Positions 26,457 through 36,127 are shown, numbered from the stretch's first letter. The stretch is 64,000 bases of DNA from JAYYZW01 sp965217605 (GCA_965217605.1 CBDCJB010000004.1:124001-188000), one strand, 5' to 3'. Notes: generated by a model not told the origin, from the sequence alone. Translations and numbers: made by a program.

Positions 26457-27254
26457 ATGATTCCATTGCTAATGGTGTTTTTGACCGCATGCATGGCGGT
26501 CGAAGAAATCGCTATACCAAAGATCGCGATCATCATCGATGACCTGGGAAACCGGCCGCAGCAAGACCGCGCCGCAATCGATCTTCCGGGCCCATTGGCA
26601 TACGCAATACTGCCCTATTCGCCGTTCGTCCATGAACTTGCCGAAGCGGCGAGGGCGTCGGGAAAAGAAGTTCTGCTCCATCTGCCCATGGAAGCCGAGA
26701 CTAATAATCATCTGCTAGGCCGCGGCGCCTTGGATACGACCATGCCGCACGACATTTTTGTCACAACGCTGCGCGACGCACTAATGAGCGTCCCCCACGT
26801 GAGCGGTGTAAATAACCACATGGGAAGCCGATTAACCCGGGATCTGGAACGCATGCGGTGGCTAATGACGGAATTGCGGGCCATCGGCGATCTCGTATAT
26901 GTCGACAGTAGGACGACACCGAAGACCGTTGCACGGCGGGCAGCGAGCGAGATCGATGTCCCATTCGTTGCCCGCGACGTATTCCTCGATAATCGGCGCG
27001 AGGCGGACTACATCAACTTGCAGATCGATGCACTCATCTCGCACGCACGCTCCAACGGCGAAGGCATCGGGATCGCGCACCCTCACCCGGAAACGATTGC
27101 CGTTCTCATCGAACGGCTTGAAGGGCTCGACAATGTACGTCTGGTATCGCTGTCCGCGTTGGTTGGATCGCGGAAATGCGTTTCTAATTCGCGCGCGTAT
27201 TCAACGCCGCGAATATCGCAATCACGCCCAGCGCAGCGAATAACCACACGCTGA
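26457..27254 (+). CDS. yibQ: YibQ-family divergent polysaccharide deacetylase
   Basis: 265 residues, starting 4 bases after the protease. The N-terminus is hydrophobic with an LTAC lipobox-like site, so the protein may be a lipoprotein or use a short signal. Family motifs visible are KIAIIIDDLGN, LHLPME, NNHMGSRLT, YVDSRTT and GIGIAHPHPETI. It probably acts on an envelope polysaccharide in the periplasm; the substrate is unknown. Odd: the last ~25 residues overlap the 3' end of ubiB on the other strand by 71 bases and are Ser/Arg-rich, unlike the family. Confidence 0.85.
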   Translation: MIPLLMVFLTACMAVEEIAIPKIAIIIDDLGNRPQQDRAAIDLPGPLAYAILPYSPFVHELAEAARASGKEVLLHLPMEAETNNHLLGRGALDTTMPHDIFVTTLRDALMSVPHVSGVNNHMGSRLTRDLERMRWLMTELRAIGDLVYVDSRTTPKTVARRAASEIDVPFVARDVFLDNRREADYINLQIDALISHARSNGEGIGIAHPHPETIAVLIERLEGLDNVRLVSLSALVGSRKCVSNSRAYSTPRISQSRPAQRITTR

Positions 27255-28857
27255 GCGGAAACGGCCCGAGCATCTGCGTAAAGGCGCCTTTGAAGCCGAC
27301 CAGTATCGCCGAGCACACCACAAACCCGACGCCGACAAGCGCCAGCACCAGACGCCGGTGCAATTGTCGGATCTCGTTTCGGATCTCATCCAACTGGGGA
27401 TCATGAGTTTGAACCTTCAAGCGCCCGCTCTTAGCCTGATCGAGTACGTCCAAAGTTAATCCGGGTAATTCCGGCAGACGATCGGCCCAACCGGGAACCG
27501 TCTGCCTGAGCGTGCCGAATAGGCGGCGAACGCCAACCCGTTCCAACATGAATCTTTCCAACGGCGGTCGCGCCGCCCGCCACAAATCGAGCTCGGGGTG
27601 TAGTTGACGGCCAATCCCTTCTACATAGACCAATGTCTTCTGTAACAAGAGCAGTTGCGGGAGGATCTCCATGTGAAAACGCTGCGCCGTTTGAAACAAG
27701 CGCAGCAGAAGGTTGCCGACGGAAATATCTTTCATGGGTCGATCGAATATGGGTTCGCATACCGCGCGGATGGCAAATTCGAACTCGTCAACGCGCGTAT
27801 CCGCTGGGACCCAACCCGATTCGACGTGTAGTTCCGCGACCCTGCGGTAATTACGGTCCAGAAACGCAGAAAAATTTTCCGCCAGATATCGTTGATCGAA
27901 CTCACTCAGGGATCCCATGATGCCGAAATCAACCGGGACGTATCGCGCGGGCTTGTCGTCATTGGACGGGATAATGAACAGGTTGCCGGGATGAACGTCG
28001 GCATGAAAGAAGTGATCGCGAAACACCTGCGTGAAGAAAATCTCCACACCCCATTCAGCGAGCAATTCCAGATCGACGCCCGCTCGTTCGAGGCCGTCTC
28101 TATCGTCGATACTCAACCCATTTACCCGTTCCATGACGAGTACGTTACGCCGCGTGTAATCCCAGTAGACGTCCGGGACGTACATCTGGTCTGAGCCTTC
28201 GAAATTTCGGCGCAATTGTGACGCGTTGGCTGCTTCGCGCATCATGTCCAATTCATCGAGAAGGGTCTTCTCGAACTCCGCAACCACGACTGTAGGCTTC
28301 AATCGTTTGCCACGCGGCCAATAGCGCTCCATGGCATCGGCGATGACGTACATCAACGCGATGTCCTGGTCGATGGTCCGGCGCAGATTCGGGCGCACTA
28401 CCTTGACGATGACCTCACGCCCATCGAGCACGCGCGCAGCATGGACCTGCGCGATCGACGCCGAGGCGAGCGGTTGTTCGTCAAATGATTCGAAGATTTC
28501 GTCGAGCGGTTGACCGTAAGCTTTTTCGACTATCGCCCGGGCCTCTTCACCCGGGAAAGGCGGCACGTGATCCTGAAGCTTGGACAGTTCCTCGGCAATG
28601 TCATCGCTCAAGAGATCCCGCCTCGTCGACAGGATTTGCCCGAATTTGACGAATAGTGGTCCGAGATCTTCGAGTACTGCTCTGATGCGTTCGGCGCGCG
28701 AATCATAATCCCGCCGGCGCCAGTTCCATGGCAGCAGGTATAAAACAAAGCTCAATGAGCTCAGAAGGGGGGTTGAAAATATGATCTCGTCGAAACCGTG
28801 CCGTATCAGGACGCGTTGTATAGTAAAAATTCTGAAAAATTGGCCAGGCGTGATCAT
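27184..28857 (-). CDS. ubiB: ubiquinone biosynthesis kinase-like protein UbiB
   Basis: 557 residues from the ATG at 28857, which overlaps the ubiJ stop (TGATG). ADCK/UbiB motifs: KFGQILSTRRDLL (KxGQ), the Ala-rich loop PLASASIAQVHAA, the catalytic region HADVHPGNLFI and VDFGIMG. Two C-terminal membrane helices lie at about 505-550. It is needed for aerobic coenzyme Q synthesis as a membrane-anchored ATPase. Co-transcribed with ubiE and ubiJ as in E. coli. Confidence 0.95.
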   Translation of the reverse strand: MITPGQFFRIFTIQRVLIRHGFDEIIFSTPLLSSLSFVLYLLPWNWRRRDYDSRAERIRAVLEDLGPLFVKFGQILSTRRDLLSDDIAEELSKLQDHVPPFPGEEARAIVEKAYGQPLDEIFESFDEQPLASASIAQVHAARVLDGREVIVKVVRPNLRRTIDQDIALMYVIADAMERYWPRGKRLKPTVVVAEFEKTLLDELDMMREAANASQLRRNFEGSDQMYVPDVYWDYTRRNVLVMERVNGLSIDDRDGLERAGVDLELLAEWGVEIFFTQVFRDHFFHADVHPGNLFIIPSNDDKPARYVPVDFGIMGSLSEFDQRYLAENFSAFLDRNYRRVAELHVESGWVPADTRVDEFEFAIRAVCEPIFDRPMKDISVGNLLLRLFQTAQRFHMEILPQLLLLQKTLVYVEGIGRQLHPELDLWRAARPPLERFMLERVGVRRLFGTLRQTVPGWADRLPELPGLTLDVLDQAKSGRLKVQTHDPQLDEIRNEIRQLHRRLVLALVGVGFVVCSAILVGFKGAFTQMLGPFPLSVWLFAALGVIAIFAALNTRAN

Positions 28858-29498
28858 CACTGCTTCGCCCTGCCCTGCTCGAAGCGCTGCATACGGGCTT
28901 CGAACCGGTCGATATCGGCGGCCAGGATATACACCGCACGCTCCAAACGTTCCGTATCGCGACGGCTCGGTAGCACGCGCGCCTCGATCTGCAGGTAGGC
29001 CGCCGCATCCGCTTCGAACCTCGCGGCGACGGTCGCGCCCCATTCGTTCGCGGCGCGCATTAACCGGCCGGTTTGATGGGCGCCGACGTCGCCGATATAC
29101 CTCGACAGTATCTCATCCCAATCGATCTGCAACTCGGACAGCAATCCCTGAACGCATTGCGCTGTGGACAGATCGCCACTGATCTCTATGCGTCCCGCGC
29201 CGATCGACTCGCCGCGTTTGCTCGCCCTGGCATAGGCGATGAAATCCGCTATTCTGCCGGTTACACGGACATCGACTTCGCCTTCCTCTTCGAAAGAAGG
29301 CAACACCCGTATACCGTCCGGGCATGGCGCCGCGTACGCGACGAGGTCCGTATCGCGTATGCAAATGGCCACGACACGTCCGTCTAGTTGCCGAAGTTTA
29401 GCCATTGCATTGTCGTCGCTACGCAGAAACTCGTTGAACGTGCGAGATACAGCGATCGCGATCGATCGCTCGAAGGGCGTGTTTCGCTCGCGGGACAT
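28857..29498 (-). CDS. ubiJ: ubiquinone biosynthesis accessory factor UbiJ (SCP2 domain)
   Basis: 213 residues. An SCP2-like lipid-binding domain covers about residues 15-115 (VDVRVTGRIADFIAYA...), followed by a helical C-terminus rich in Arg/Glu (RRDTERLERAVYILAADIDRFEARM). It organises the soluble Ubi complex with UbiK and binds isoprenoid intermediates. It lies between ubiE and ubiB with 7-base and 1-base junctions. Confidence 0.9.
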   Translation of the reverse strand: MSRERNTPFERSIAIAVSRTFNEFLRSDDNAMAKLRQLDGRVVAICIRDTDLVAYAAPCPDGIRVLPSFEEEGEVDVRVTGRIADFIAYARASKRGESIGAGRIEISGDLSTAQCVQGLLSELQIDWDEILSRYIGDVGAHQTGRLMRAANEWGATVAARFEADAAAYLQIEARVLPSRRDTERLERAVYILAADIDRFEARMQRFEQGRAKQ

Positions 29499-29505
29499 GA
29501 CGAGA

Positions 29506-30249
29506 CTAAGTCTTATGGCCGACGTGAATCGCGACCACTCCCGCCATGAGGTTGTAGTACCGGACCATCTCGAATTCCGCCTGCTCCAACATGTATTTCA
29601 ATGCGTCTTGATCCGGATGCACGCGAATCGATTCGGCAAGATAGCGGTAGCTGTCGGCGTCGCCGACGACGATTTGGCCGAGTAACGGCAGAGCGCGAAA
29701 TGAATAAAGATCATAAAGCTTCGACAAGAGTGGCGCTTTTACGGTAGAAAACTCGAGCACGACCGCCCGCCCGCCGGGTCGTAGCACGCGGTGCATTTCT
29801 TCGAGCGCGGCCGTGCGCCGGGTCACGTTGCGCAACCCGAATCCGATGATCAATCGGTCAACGGAGTTCGAAGCCACGGGTATCGCCTCGGCGCTACCCT
29901 GAATATATTCGATGCGGTCGACGAACCCTCTGTCGATGGAGCGGTCGCGGCCGGTTTGCAACATCGCCGCATTGATATCGCACACGACGACACTTATTTG
30001 CCCCGACGCGCGCTTGTCGATCAAGCGCGCCAGATCGGCCGTGCCGCCGGCCAGGTCCAGCACGGTCTGCCCGGGCCGTGCATCGAGAATCTCGACTGCA
30101 AAACGCTTCCACAGGCGATGCAGCCCCACCGACATCAGATCATTCATCAAGTCGTAACGATCCGAGACCGAATCGAATACGCCTTTGACCTTATCCGACT
30201 TTGCAGCGGCCGTTACGCGCTCGAATCCAAACAAGCTGTCGCGTTCCAC
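29506..30249 (-). CDS. ubiE: ubiquinone/menaquinone C-methyltransferase UbiE
   Basis: 247 residues from a GTG at 30249 with GAGGAT 4 bases upstream; the longer frame would overlap the DUF971 gene and has no such site. Class I methyltransferase motifs are clear: VFDSVSDRYDLMNDLMS, LDLAGGTADLA (SAM motif I), DINAAML, and RPGGRAVVLEFS near the C-terminus. It methylates C2 of the demethoxyquinol ring. First gene of ubiE-ubiJ-ubiB. Confidence 0.95.
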   Translation of the reverse strand: MERDSLFGFERVTAAAKSDKVKGVFDSVSDRYDLMNDLMSVGLHRLWKRFAVEILDARPGQTVLDLAGGTADLARLIDKRASGQISVVVCDINAAMLQTGRDRSIDRGFVDRIEYIQGSAEAIPVASNSVDRLIIGFGLRNVTRRTAALEEMHRVLRPGGRAVVLEFSTVKAPLLSKLYDLYSFRALPLLGQIVVGDADSYRYLAESIRVHPDQDALKYMLEQAEFEMVRYYNLMAGVVAIHVGHKT

Positions 30250-30268
30250 GTGTATCCTCGGCACGGGT

Positions 30269-30637
30269 TTAACCGGTCTCTCCGTTTCGTTGGTGTCCAG
30301 CCGATTCGAGCGCATCCAGATAGCGCTGCCAGTACTCCTCATAGGCCACGCCGAGTTCGTACAGATAGTCCCAGGTGTAAAGCCCGGTATCATGGCCATC
30401 GTCGAACACCAGTTTCACGGCGTAGTTTCCCATCGGCTCGATATCCCGGATATTCACGTCCTCCTTGCCTACTTGAAGTACAGCTTGATCCGGACTGTGC
30501 CCACGCACTTCAGCGGACGGCGAATAGACACGGAGGTATTCGCAAGGAAGCTCGAACGCTTCTCCGCCTTCGAACGCGACTTCCAGAATGCGTGATTGCT
30601 GGCGCAGTTTGATATCGGTAGGCAGGTGGTCGGGCAT
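30269..30637 (-). CDS. DUF971 family protein
   Basis: 122 residues; the whole protein is one DUF971 / gamma-butyrobetaine-hydroxylase N-terminal-like domain with LRQQSRILEVAFEGGEAFELPCEYLR, VNIRDIEPMGNYAVKLVFDDGHDTG and LYTWDYLYELG. Free-standing members are often encoded by hslVU or ubiE, as here. A role in iron-sulfur or metal handling has been proposed for the family, but nothing in this sequence proves it. Confidence 0.85.
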   Translation of the reverse strand: MPDHLPTDIKLRQQSRILEVAFEGGEAFELPCEYLRVYSPSAEVRGHSPDQAVLQVGKEDVNIRDIEPMGNYAVKLVFDDGHDTGLYTWDYLYELGVAYEEYWQRYLDALESAGHQRNGETG

Positions 30638-30649
30638 TGCAGGCCGCCC

Positions 30650-31990
30650 TTAAAGAATGTATTTGGCGAGGTCGTCGTCTGCCGCGAGTTTTGCGATATG
30701 GGTATTGACGTAATCCTCGTCCACGATCACGTTCTGTCCGTTGATGCCTGGCGCGGTAAATGACAAAGCCTCGAGTAGTTTTTCCATCACGGTATGCAGT
30801 CGCCGGGCGCCAATATTCTCGCTGCGTTGGTTGACGTCGAAAGCAATCTGAGCGATGCGTGCAATGCCGTCCGGCGTGAATTCCAGTTCGACGTTCTCTG
30901 TCGCGAGTAAGGCCTTGTACTGGCGACTCAGCGATGCATCCGGTTCGGTGAGGATTCGGATGAAATCATCGGTGGCAAGCGGCGAAAGTTCGACTCGGTT
31001 GGGTAGGCGCCCCTGGAGCTCGGGAATCAAATCCGCGGGTTTCGCGAAATGAAAAGCCCCCGACGCGATGAACAGAATATGGTCCGTTTTTATCAGGCCG
31101 TGCTTCGTATTTACGGTGCACCCTTCGACGAGCGGCAAAAGATCGCGCTGCACCCCTTCGCGGGATACATCCGGCCCGGTTGTTTCAGAGCGGCGCGCCA
31201 CTTTATCGATTTCGTCGAGAAACACGATCCCGTTTTGCTCGACATTGTGTAGCGCTCGCGCCCGGATATCGTCTTCGTTAATGAGCTTAGCCGCTTCTTC
31301 TTCGATGAGGATCTTGCGGGCGTTGGCGATTTTCAACCGGCGAGTGCTCTGCCGGTTCGAACCCAAATTCTGAAACATACCCTGCAGCTGACTCGTCATC
31401 TCCTCCATGCCGGGCGGCGCCATGATCTCAACGCCAATGCTCGGCGATGAGACTTCGATTTCGATTTCCTTGTCCTCGAGCTGACCTTCGCGCAGCATCT
31501 TTCGAAAACGTTGACGGGTCGTCGACTGGTCTGGCGGTTCGCCGCCGTCGGCATTCCTCGGCCCTGGAAGAAGAACATCTAGTATGCGCTCTTCGGCAGC
31601 ATCCTCGGCATCGTTCTCGACCCGAGAAATCGCTTCTTCCCGCGCCAGATTGACCGCAACGTCCGCGAGATCGCGAACGATCGATTCGACGTCGCGCCCG
31701 ACGTAACCGACTTCTGTGAATTTCGTCGCTTCGACCTTGATGAAGGGCGCGCCGGCGAGGCGCGCGAGGCGCCGCGCGATCTCCGTTTTACCGACACCGG
31801 TCGGCCCGATCATCAGAATATTCTTAGGTACGATCTCGTTGCGAAGCTCCGCATCGACTTGCGCCCGCCGCCAGCGATTCCGGAGCGCGATGGCAACGGC
31901 GCGTTTCGCGTCGTCCTGTCCGACGATGTGCTTGTCGAGTTGTTCGACGATCTCCTGCGGCGTCAGTGTGCTCATGCTTTCTGCGCTCAT
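30650..31990 (-). CDS. hslU: ATP-dependent protease ATPase subunit HslU
   Basis: 446 residues from an ATG overlapping the hslV stop. AAA+ Clp/HSP100 motifs: IVGQDDAKRAVAIALRNRW, Walker A GPTGVGKTEIARR, an intermediate I-domain (about 110-230), Walker B LDEIDK, and a C-terminal EDYVNTHIAKLAADDDLAKYIL whose last residues dock into HslV. It unfolds substrates for HslV in the cytoplasm. Coupled to hslV. Confidence 0.97.
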   Translation of the reverse strand: MSAESMSTLTPQEIVEQLDKHIVGQDDAKRAVAIALRNRWRRAQVDAELRNEIVPKNILMIGPTGVGKTEIARRLARLAGAPFIKVEATKFTEVGYVGRDVESIVRDLADVAVNLAREEAISRVENDAEDAAEERILDVLLPGPRNADGGEPPDQSTTRQRFRKMLREGQLEDKEIEIEVSSPSIGVEIMAPPGMEEMTSQLQGMFQNLGSNRQSTRRLKIANARKILIEEEAAKLINEDDIRARALHNVEQNGIVFLDEIDKVARRSETTGPDVSREGVQRDLLPLVEGCTVNTKHGLIKTDHILFIASGAFHFAKPADLIPELQGRLPNRVELSPLATDDFIRILTEPDASLSRQYKALLATENVELEFTPDGIARIAQIAFDVNQRSENIGARRLHTVMEKLLEALSFTAPGINGQNVIVDEDYVNTHIAKLAADDDLAKYIL

Positions 31991-32526
31991 GTCTCGTTAC
32001 GAAGGGCTTCTATCGTCACGTTGTCGTTCGTGTACACGCATATTTCGCCGGCGATCGCGAGTGAGCGGCGCACGATGGTTTCCGGATCGAGCGAGGTGTC
32101 CTCCAGCAGTGCACGCGCCGCGGCCCGTGCGTACGCACCCCCCGAGCCGATCGCGAGGATCTCGTGCTCCGGTTCGATCACGTCACCCGTGCCGGAAATC
32201 ATGAGCGAATGTTCGCGGTCTGCCACGACCAGCATGGCTTCCAGACGGCGCAATATTCGATCGGTTCGCCAATCCTTGGCTAATTCGACCGCAGCACGCA
32301 GCAGATTACCGCGGTGCTCCTCGAGCTTCGCTTCGAAACGCTCGAACAGGGTAAAGGCGTCCGCGGTCCCACCCGCAAAACCGGCGAGCACCTCTTCCTG
32401 ATAAAGCCGCCGTACTTTACGCGCATTGCCTTTCAGGATCGTTTCCCCTAGAGACACTTGACCATCGCCACCGATGACGACGTCACGGCCGCGACGAACC
32501 GACAAGATAGTAGTACCGTGGAACAC
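31987..32526 (-). CDS. hslV: ATP-dependent protease proteolytic subunit HslV
   Basis: 179 residues from a GTG. The proteasome-like N-terminus reads MFHGTTILSVRR, so three residues beyond the initiator precede the nucleophilic Thr, which therefore needs processing of a short propeptide; beta-proteobacterial HslV proteins have a comparable lead-in. Lys33-equivalent and the GGDGQVSLG loop are present, as is GFAGGTADAFTLFERFEAKLE. It degrades proteins delivered by HslU. Confidence 0.95.
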   Translation of the reverse strand: MFHGTTILSVRRGRDVVIGGDGQVSLGETILKGNARKVRRLYQEEVLAGFAGGTADAFTLFERFEAKLEEHRGNLLRAAVELAKDWRTDRILRRLEAMLVVADREHSLMISGTGDVIEPEHEILAIGSGGAYARAAARALLEDTSLDPETIVRRSLAIAGEICVYTNDNVTIEALRNET

Positions 32527-32565
32527 GTTGGGCTTTTCGTTCGGCAGAAAGCCGGATTGTACTAT

Positions 32566-33477
32566 TTATGAGGCGTTATCGCGTTTCTTAGCGCGCGGAT
32601 GCGCGTCATCATAGACCTTTGCCAAGTGGTGAAAATCGAGGTGGGTATAGATCTGCGTGGTGCTGATATTGGAATGTCCCAATAGCTCCTGAACGGCGCG
32701 CAAGTCGCCCGACGATTCGAGCAGGTGGCTGGCGAAAGAGTGGCGCAGCATATGTGGGTGAACGCGCGTCTCCAAACCTCGCTTGAGCGCCCAGGTGCGC
32801 AAGCGCTTTTGCACTGTCCGCGTCGACAATCGCCTGCCCAGGCGGCTCACGAACACCGCATGCTCGTCAGTGCCTGCCATCTTTTCACGCACAGTCAACC
32901 ACTGAACGAGCATCTCGCGCGCGTGGCGGCCCAGCGGCGCGAGGCGTTCCTTGCCACCCTTGCCGATGACTCGCGCTTCGCCGTTAGGAACATCAAGGGC
33001 GTCCAGGTCCAATCCGACCAGCTCGGAAACGCGCAGTCCACAGGAATAAAGCACCTCCCACATCGCTCGATCGCGCAATTCGATCGCGGTTTCGGCCGGT
33101 TGCTCCAGTAAGGTCAACATTTGGTCGACATCGAGTGCGCGCGGCAGTCGCCGGGCGGACTTCGGCGGACGAATGGATTGCGCCGGATTCGACTCGATCA
33201 AGCCGCGGGATGCGAGGTACTTGAAGTACGACCGCAGAGCGGACAATGCGCGTGCCAGCGAACTCCCTCGACTACCTTCGCGATGGCGGTTTGCGATGTA
33301 TTGACGTACGCAATGCGAGTCTACGCCACCAAAGCTGTCGACGCCGGTTGATGCACAATACTGGCGGAAACGATACAAGTCTCGCCGGTAGCTCTTTACC
33401 GTATTGTTCGAGCGCCCTTGAATACTGCGCAAGAACGCTTCGATCGAATCGTCAAACACGTCGTTAATGCCGGCCAT
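32566..33477 (-). CDS. xerC: tyrosine recombinase XerC
   Basis: 303 residues. The N-terminal SAM-like DNA-binding domain (about 10-90) is followed by a catalytic domain with all six residues in place: Arg149 (CGLRVSEL), Lys173 (GKGGKER), His242 and Arg245 (HMLRHSF), His268 (LLGHSN) and Tyr277 (TQIYTH). It resolves chromosome dimers at dif with XerD. The dapF-DUF484-xerC order is the E. coli order, which supports XerC over XerD. Confidence 0.95.
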   Translation of the reverse strand: MAGINDVFDDSIEAFLRSIQGRSNNTVKSYRRDLYRFRQYCASTGVDSFGGVDSHCVRQYIANRHREGSRGSSLARALSALRSYFKYLASRGLIESNPAQSIRPPKSARRLPRALDVDQMLTLLEQPAETAIELRDRAMWEVLYSCGLRVSELVGLDLDALDVPNGEARVIGKGGKERLAPLGRHAREMLVQWLTVREKMAGTDEHAVFVSRLGRRLSTRTVQKRLRTWALKRGLETRVHPHMLRHSFASHLLESSGDLRAVQELLGHSNISTTQIYTHLDFHHLAKVYDDAHPRAKKRDNAS

Positions 33478-33489
33478 TAGATAAGCGAC

Positions 33490-34206
33490 TCAGTCGGGTT
33501 TGGGCCGTTGTACCCAGGGATCGAGAACCAAAGTTACAACATCGCTGAGGTAGGTCAGAAATTCCGTGCCCATGTCAGCCTCGTAGCGGTCCGGTTCGTC
33601 ACCGCTGACGATCAGCACGCCGTCCCAACCTTTACCGTTCAGAGGCATGACGACCGCGGAACCCCGATAGTCCTCATCATCGAATAGCACGAGTCTCTGT
33701 TCTGCTGACAAGGGACCGCAAACCGTGCGAGCCGTTTCAATGACGCCCGCAAAGGCCCCGCGGGTCGCGGCATCCGCGCCGACAAATTCCGACACGTCTT
33801 CGCTGTCGACGAAGGCAGGATCTGCAAATACGAAACCGAATACTTTATCAGCGGCGAAGTCGTCCGCGAGACAGCGTTCCAGATTCGAGAAGATCGCCTG
33901 TGGGCCCACTGCATTCATGAGCACCAGCGCGAGATCATGGATCTTGTGGTTGAGCGCTTCGTTGGTGCGCGCAAGCTTGATCAGCTCGTCGAGTTGCTTC
34001 TTGATTCGGGTGTTTTCATCGCGTATGAGCGCGATCTGCCGTTCGAGCAATGACACCGCGTCACCGCTGGAGTGCGGTATCGACAGATCACGTAAGAGCT
34101 CCGGGTGCTTGTCGAGAAACGCTGGATTGGCCCTTAGAAAATCGATGATCTCGGCTTCGCTCGACCGGGAAGTGCCGGTCGAGCCGGCGGATGTCGGTGA
34201 CGTCAT
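33490..34206 (-). CDS. DUF484 family protein (YigA-like)
   Basis: 238 residues from an ATG overlapping the dapF stop. It opens with a Ser/Thr-rich tail, then IIDFLRANPAFLDKHPELLRDL, a coiled coil (about 50-90) and a GAF-like domain to the end. This family sits between dapF and xerC in most gammaproteobacteria (E. coli yigA). Function unknown; a soluble ligand-sensing fold is plausible. Confidence 0.88.
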   Translation of the reverse strand: MTSPTSAGSTGTSRSSEAEIIDFLRANPAFLDKHPELLRDLSIPHSSGDAVSLLERQIALIRDENTRIKKQLDELIKLARTNEALNHKIHDLALVLMNAVGPQAIFSNLERCLADDFAADKVFGFVFADPAFVDSEDVSEFVGADAATRGAFAGVIETARTVCGPLSAEQRLVLFDDEDYRGSAVVMPLNGKGWDGVLIVSGDEPDRYEADMGTEFLTYLSDVVTLVLDPWVQRPKPD

Positions 34207-35036
34207 AGTTCTATTGTCCCCTCGTACACGTACGTCGCCGGGCCGGTCATCCAGATCGGATCCTGCGGCTCGCCGCCCCAACTGATTTGCAAACCACCCC
34301 CCGGGAGTTCGACCGCGACTTCACTGTCCAGCACGCGCCATCTTCGGCCGATCGCGATTGCGGCGCAAGCGCCGGTGCCGCACGCCAGGGTCTCCCCGGC
34401 TCCGCGTTCGTACACGCGCAACTTGATCGTATTGCGATCGACGATCTGCATGAATCCGACATTGACGGCCTGCGGGAAAAGGTCGCTATGCTGCACCTGC
34501 GTAGCAATCGATTCCACCTTCGCGGTGGCGACGTCCTCCACCGCAATGACTGCGTGCGGATTGCCTACCGAGACCGCGCCGAACTCGATGCGTTCGTCGT
34601 CGATTTCGAGTTCGTAGCGCGGTTGCTCGTCCGTGTGAGCCAAGGGAATGTCGCGGGGTGAAAAACGCGGCGGCCCCATGTCAACACGCACCATTTCCCC
34701 GGGTGCGAAGCTCATGAGCAGGATCTCGTCGCCAATCTCAATCGAGACATCTGCGGCATTCGCCTCGCCACGATATGCCAGGTAACGCGCTACACAGCGC
34801 ACCCCATTACCGCAGTGCTCGGCCTCGGAGCCGTCCGCGTTGAATACGCTACAGCGCCCGAGCGCGCTGGGTGATCCCGGTTTACCGATGAGCAAGATCT
34901 GATCACAGCCGATACCGAGCCGCCGATCCGCAAGGTAGGCCATTTGCTCCCGGTCGAGTGCGAAGCAGGACGTGCGTTCGTCCAGCACGACAAAGTCATT
35001 GCCGAGCCCGTGCATCTTGACGAACGGGATCCTCAT
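34203..35036 (-). CDS. dapF: diaminopimelate epimerase
   Basis: 277 residues from the ATG at 35036, which overlaps the stop of the channel gene (ATGA). Catalytic Cys75 lies in EHCGNGVRC and the second in ACGTGACAA (about 219). The two-fold epimerase repeat and the N-terminal FVKMHGLGNDFVV are typical. It converts LL- to meso-diaminopimelate for lysine and peptidoglycan. Coupled at both ends by 4-bp overlaps. Confidence 0.97.
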   Translation of the reverse strand: MRIPFVKMHGLGNDFVVLDERTSCFALDREQMAYLADRRLGIGCDQILLIGKPGSPSALGRCSVFNADGSEAEHCGNGVRCVARYLAYRGEANAADVSIEIGDEILLMSFAPGEMVRVDMGPPRFSPRDIPLAHTDEQPRYELEIDDERIEFGAVSVGNPHAVIAVEDVATAKVESIATQVQHSDLFPQAVNVGFMQIVDRNTIKLRVYERGAGETLACGTGACAAIAIGRRWRVLDSEVAVELPGGGLQISWGGEPQDPIWMTGPATYVYEGTIEL

Positions 35037-36118
35037 GCTCGCACTGCATCTTGTAGGTGGATGATCTGCGTGGGAAACGCGCATTCGGCGCCGTTCTGTT
35101 CGATGATCTCGATAACCTTCAGCATCACATCCTGTTTGATCTCGTGGAATCGTACCCAATCGGTCGTCTTCGTAAAGGTATAGACGAAGAAATCCAGCGA
35201 AGAAGGCGCGAATTCATTGAAATTCACGATCATCGTCTTCGAGCCGTCGATTTCCGCATGCGCTTTCAACATCGCCTTCACCGCAGTGACGATATCGGCC
35301 ATATGGTGCACGTCGTCGTAGCGTATTCCGATCGTTTCATAGATCCGGCGGTTGGTCATGCGCGATGGGTTTTCGACGACTATTTGCGTGAACAGGGAGT
35401 TCGGAATGTATAGCGGGCGTTGGTCAAAGGTTCGAATGCTGGTGAGCCGCCAGCCGATCTTCTCGACCGTACCCTCGATATTTCTATCGGGCGAACGCAC
35501 CCAATCGCCAACGCTGAACGGTCGATCGAGGTACACCATCAATCCGCCAAAGAAGTTGGCAAGCAGGTCTTTCGCCGCGAAACCGATCGCAATGCCGCCA
35601 ACACCGCCAAACGCAAGAACACCGGAAATGCTGTAACCGAGCGTCTGGAGTACGACCAGCGAGGATGTGATGATGACCGATATGCGAAGAAGCTTGGCGA
35701 TCGCATCCGCAGTCGTTCGATCGACGTCCTCACCCGCGGCCCGGCGTTGCTTGATGAATGAATCTTCACCTTGTGAGATGAATCGAACCAGAAACCAGGT
35801 GATGACGACGATGACACCGATGTCTCGCAACGGGTCGACCGCGGCGAAAATGGCGGAAGCTTGCTCAGCTTGCGCAATGGATATCGCGTAAGCAATCCCG
35901 ATGATCCATACGATCACCCGCAGTGGCGCACGCAGCGCATAAACGAACGCGTCGTCCCAGAGATTCGCCGTTTTCTCAAAGCCCTTTTGTAACCGGTCGA
36001 GAGCCCGTTTCTGAAGGAAATCGACCAACGCGATCGCGAATACGACGATGAACACCTGCATCGTCCACGATTCACGTTGGAAAAATTCAATTACGTTCTT
36101 GACGAATTCGCCATCCAT
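35033..36118 (-). CDS. MscS-family mechanosensitive channel
   Basis: 361 residues. Four to five membrane helices come first; the pore helix region reads VLAFGGVGGIAIGFAAKDLLANFFGG (two conserved stretches), followed by the MscS beta domain (DRPFSVGDWV, YIPNSLF) and an alpha/beta cytoplasmic end. The architecture fits a YbdG/YnaI-sized channel, larger than MscS itself. It releases solutes on osmotic downshock. It precedes dapF with a 4-bp overlap. Confidence 0.9.
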   Translation of the reverse strand: MDGEFVKNVIEFFQRESWTMQVFIVVFAIALVDFLQKRALDRLQKGFEKTANLWDDAFVYALRAPLRVIVWIIGIAYAISIAQAEQASAIFAAVDPLRDIGVIVVITWFLVRFISQGEDSFIKQRRAAGEDVDRTTADAIAKLLRISVIITSSLVVLQTLGYSISGVLAFGGVGGIAIGFAAKDLLANFFGGLMVYLDRPFSVGDWVRSPDRNIEGTVEKIGWRLTSIRTFDQRPLYIPNSLFTQIVVENPSRMTNRRIYETIGIRYDDVHHMADIVTAVKAMLKAHAEIDGSKTMIVNFNEFAPSSLDFFVYTFTKTTDWVRFHEIKQDVMLKVIEIIEQNGAECAFPTQIIHLQDAVRA

Positions 36119-36127
36119 CGGAATTGC

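Noticed and set aside
31987..32526. HslV Thr not at position 2 as a sign of inactivation
   Set aside because: Comparable short lead-ins before the TT motif are found in other proteobacterial HslV proteins, and the active-site region is intact.
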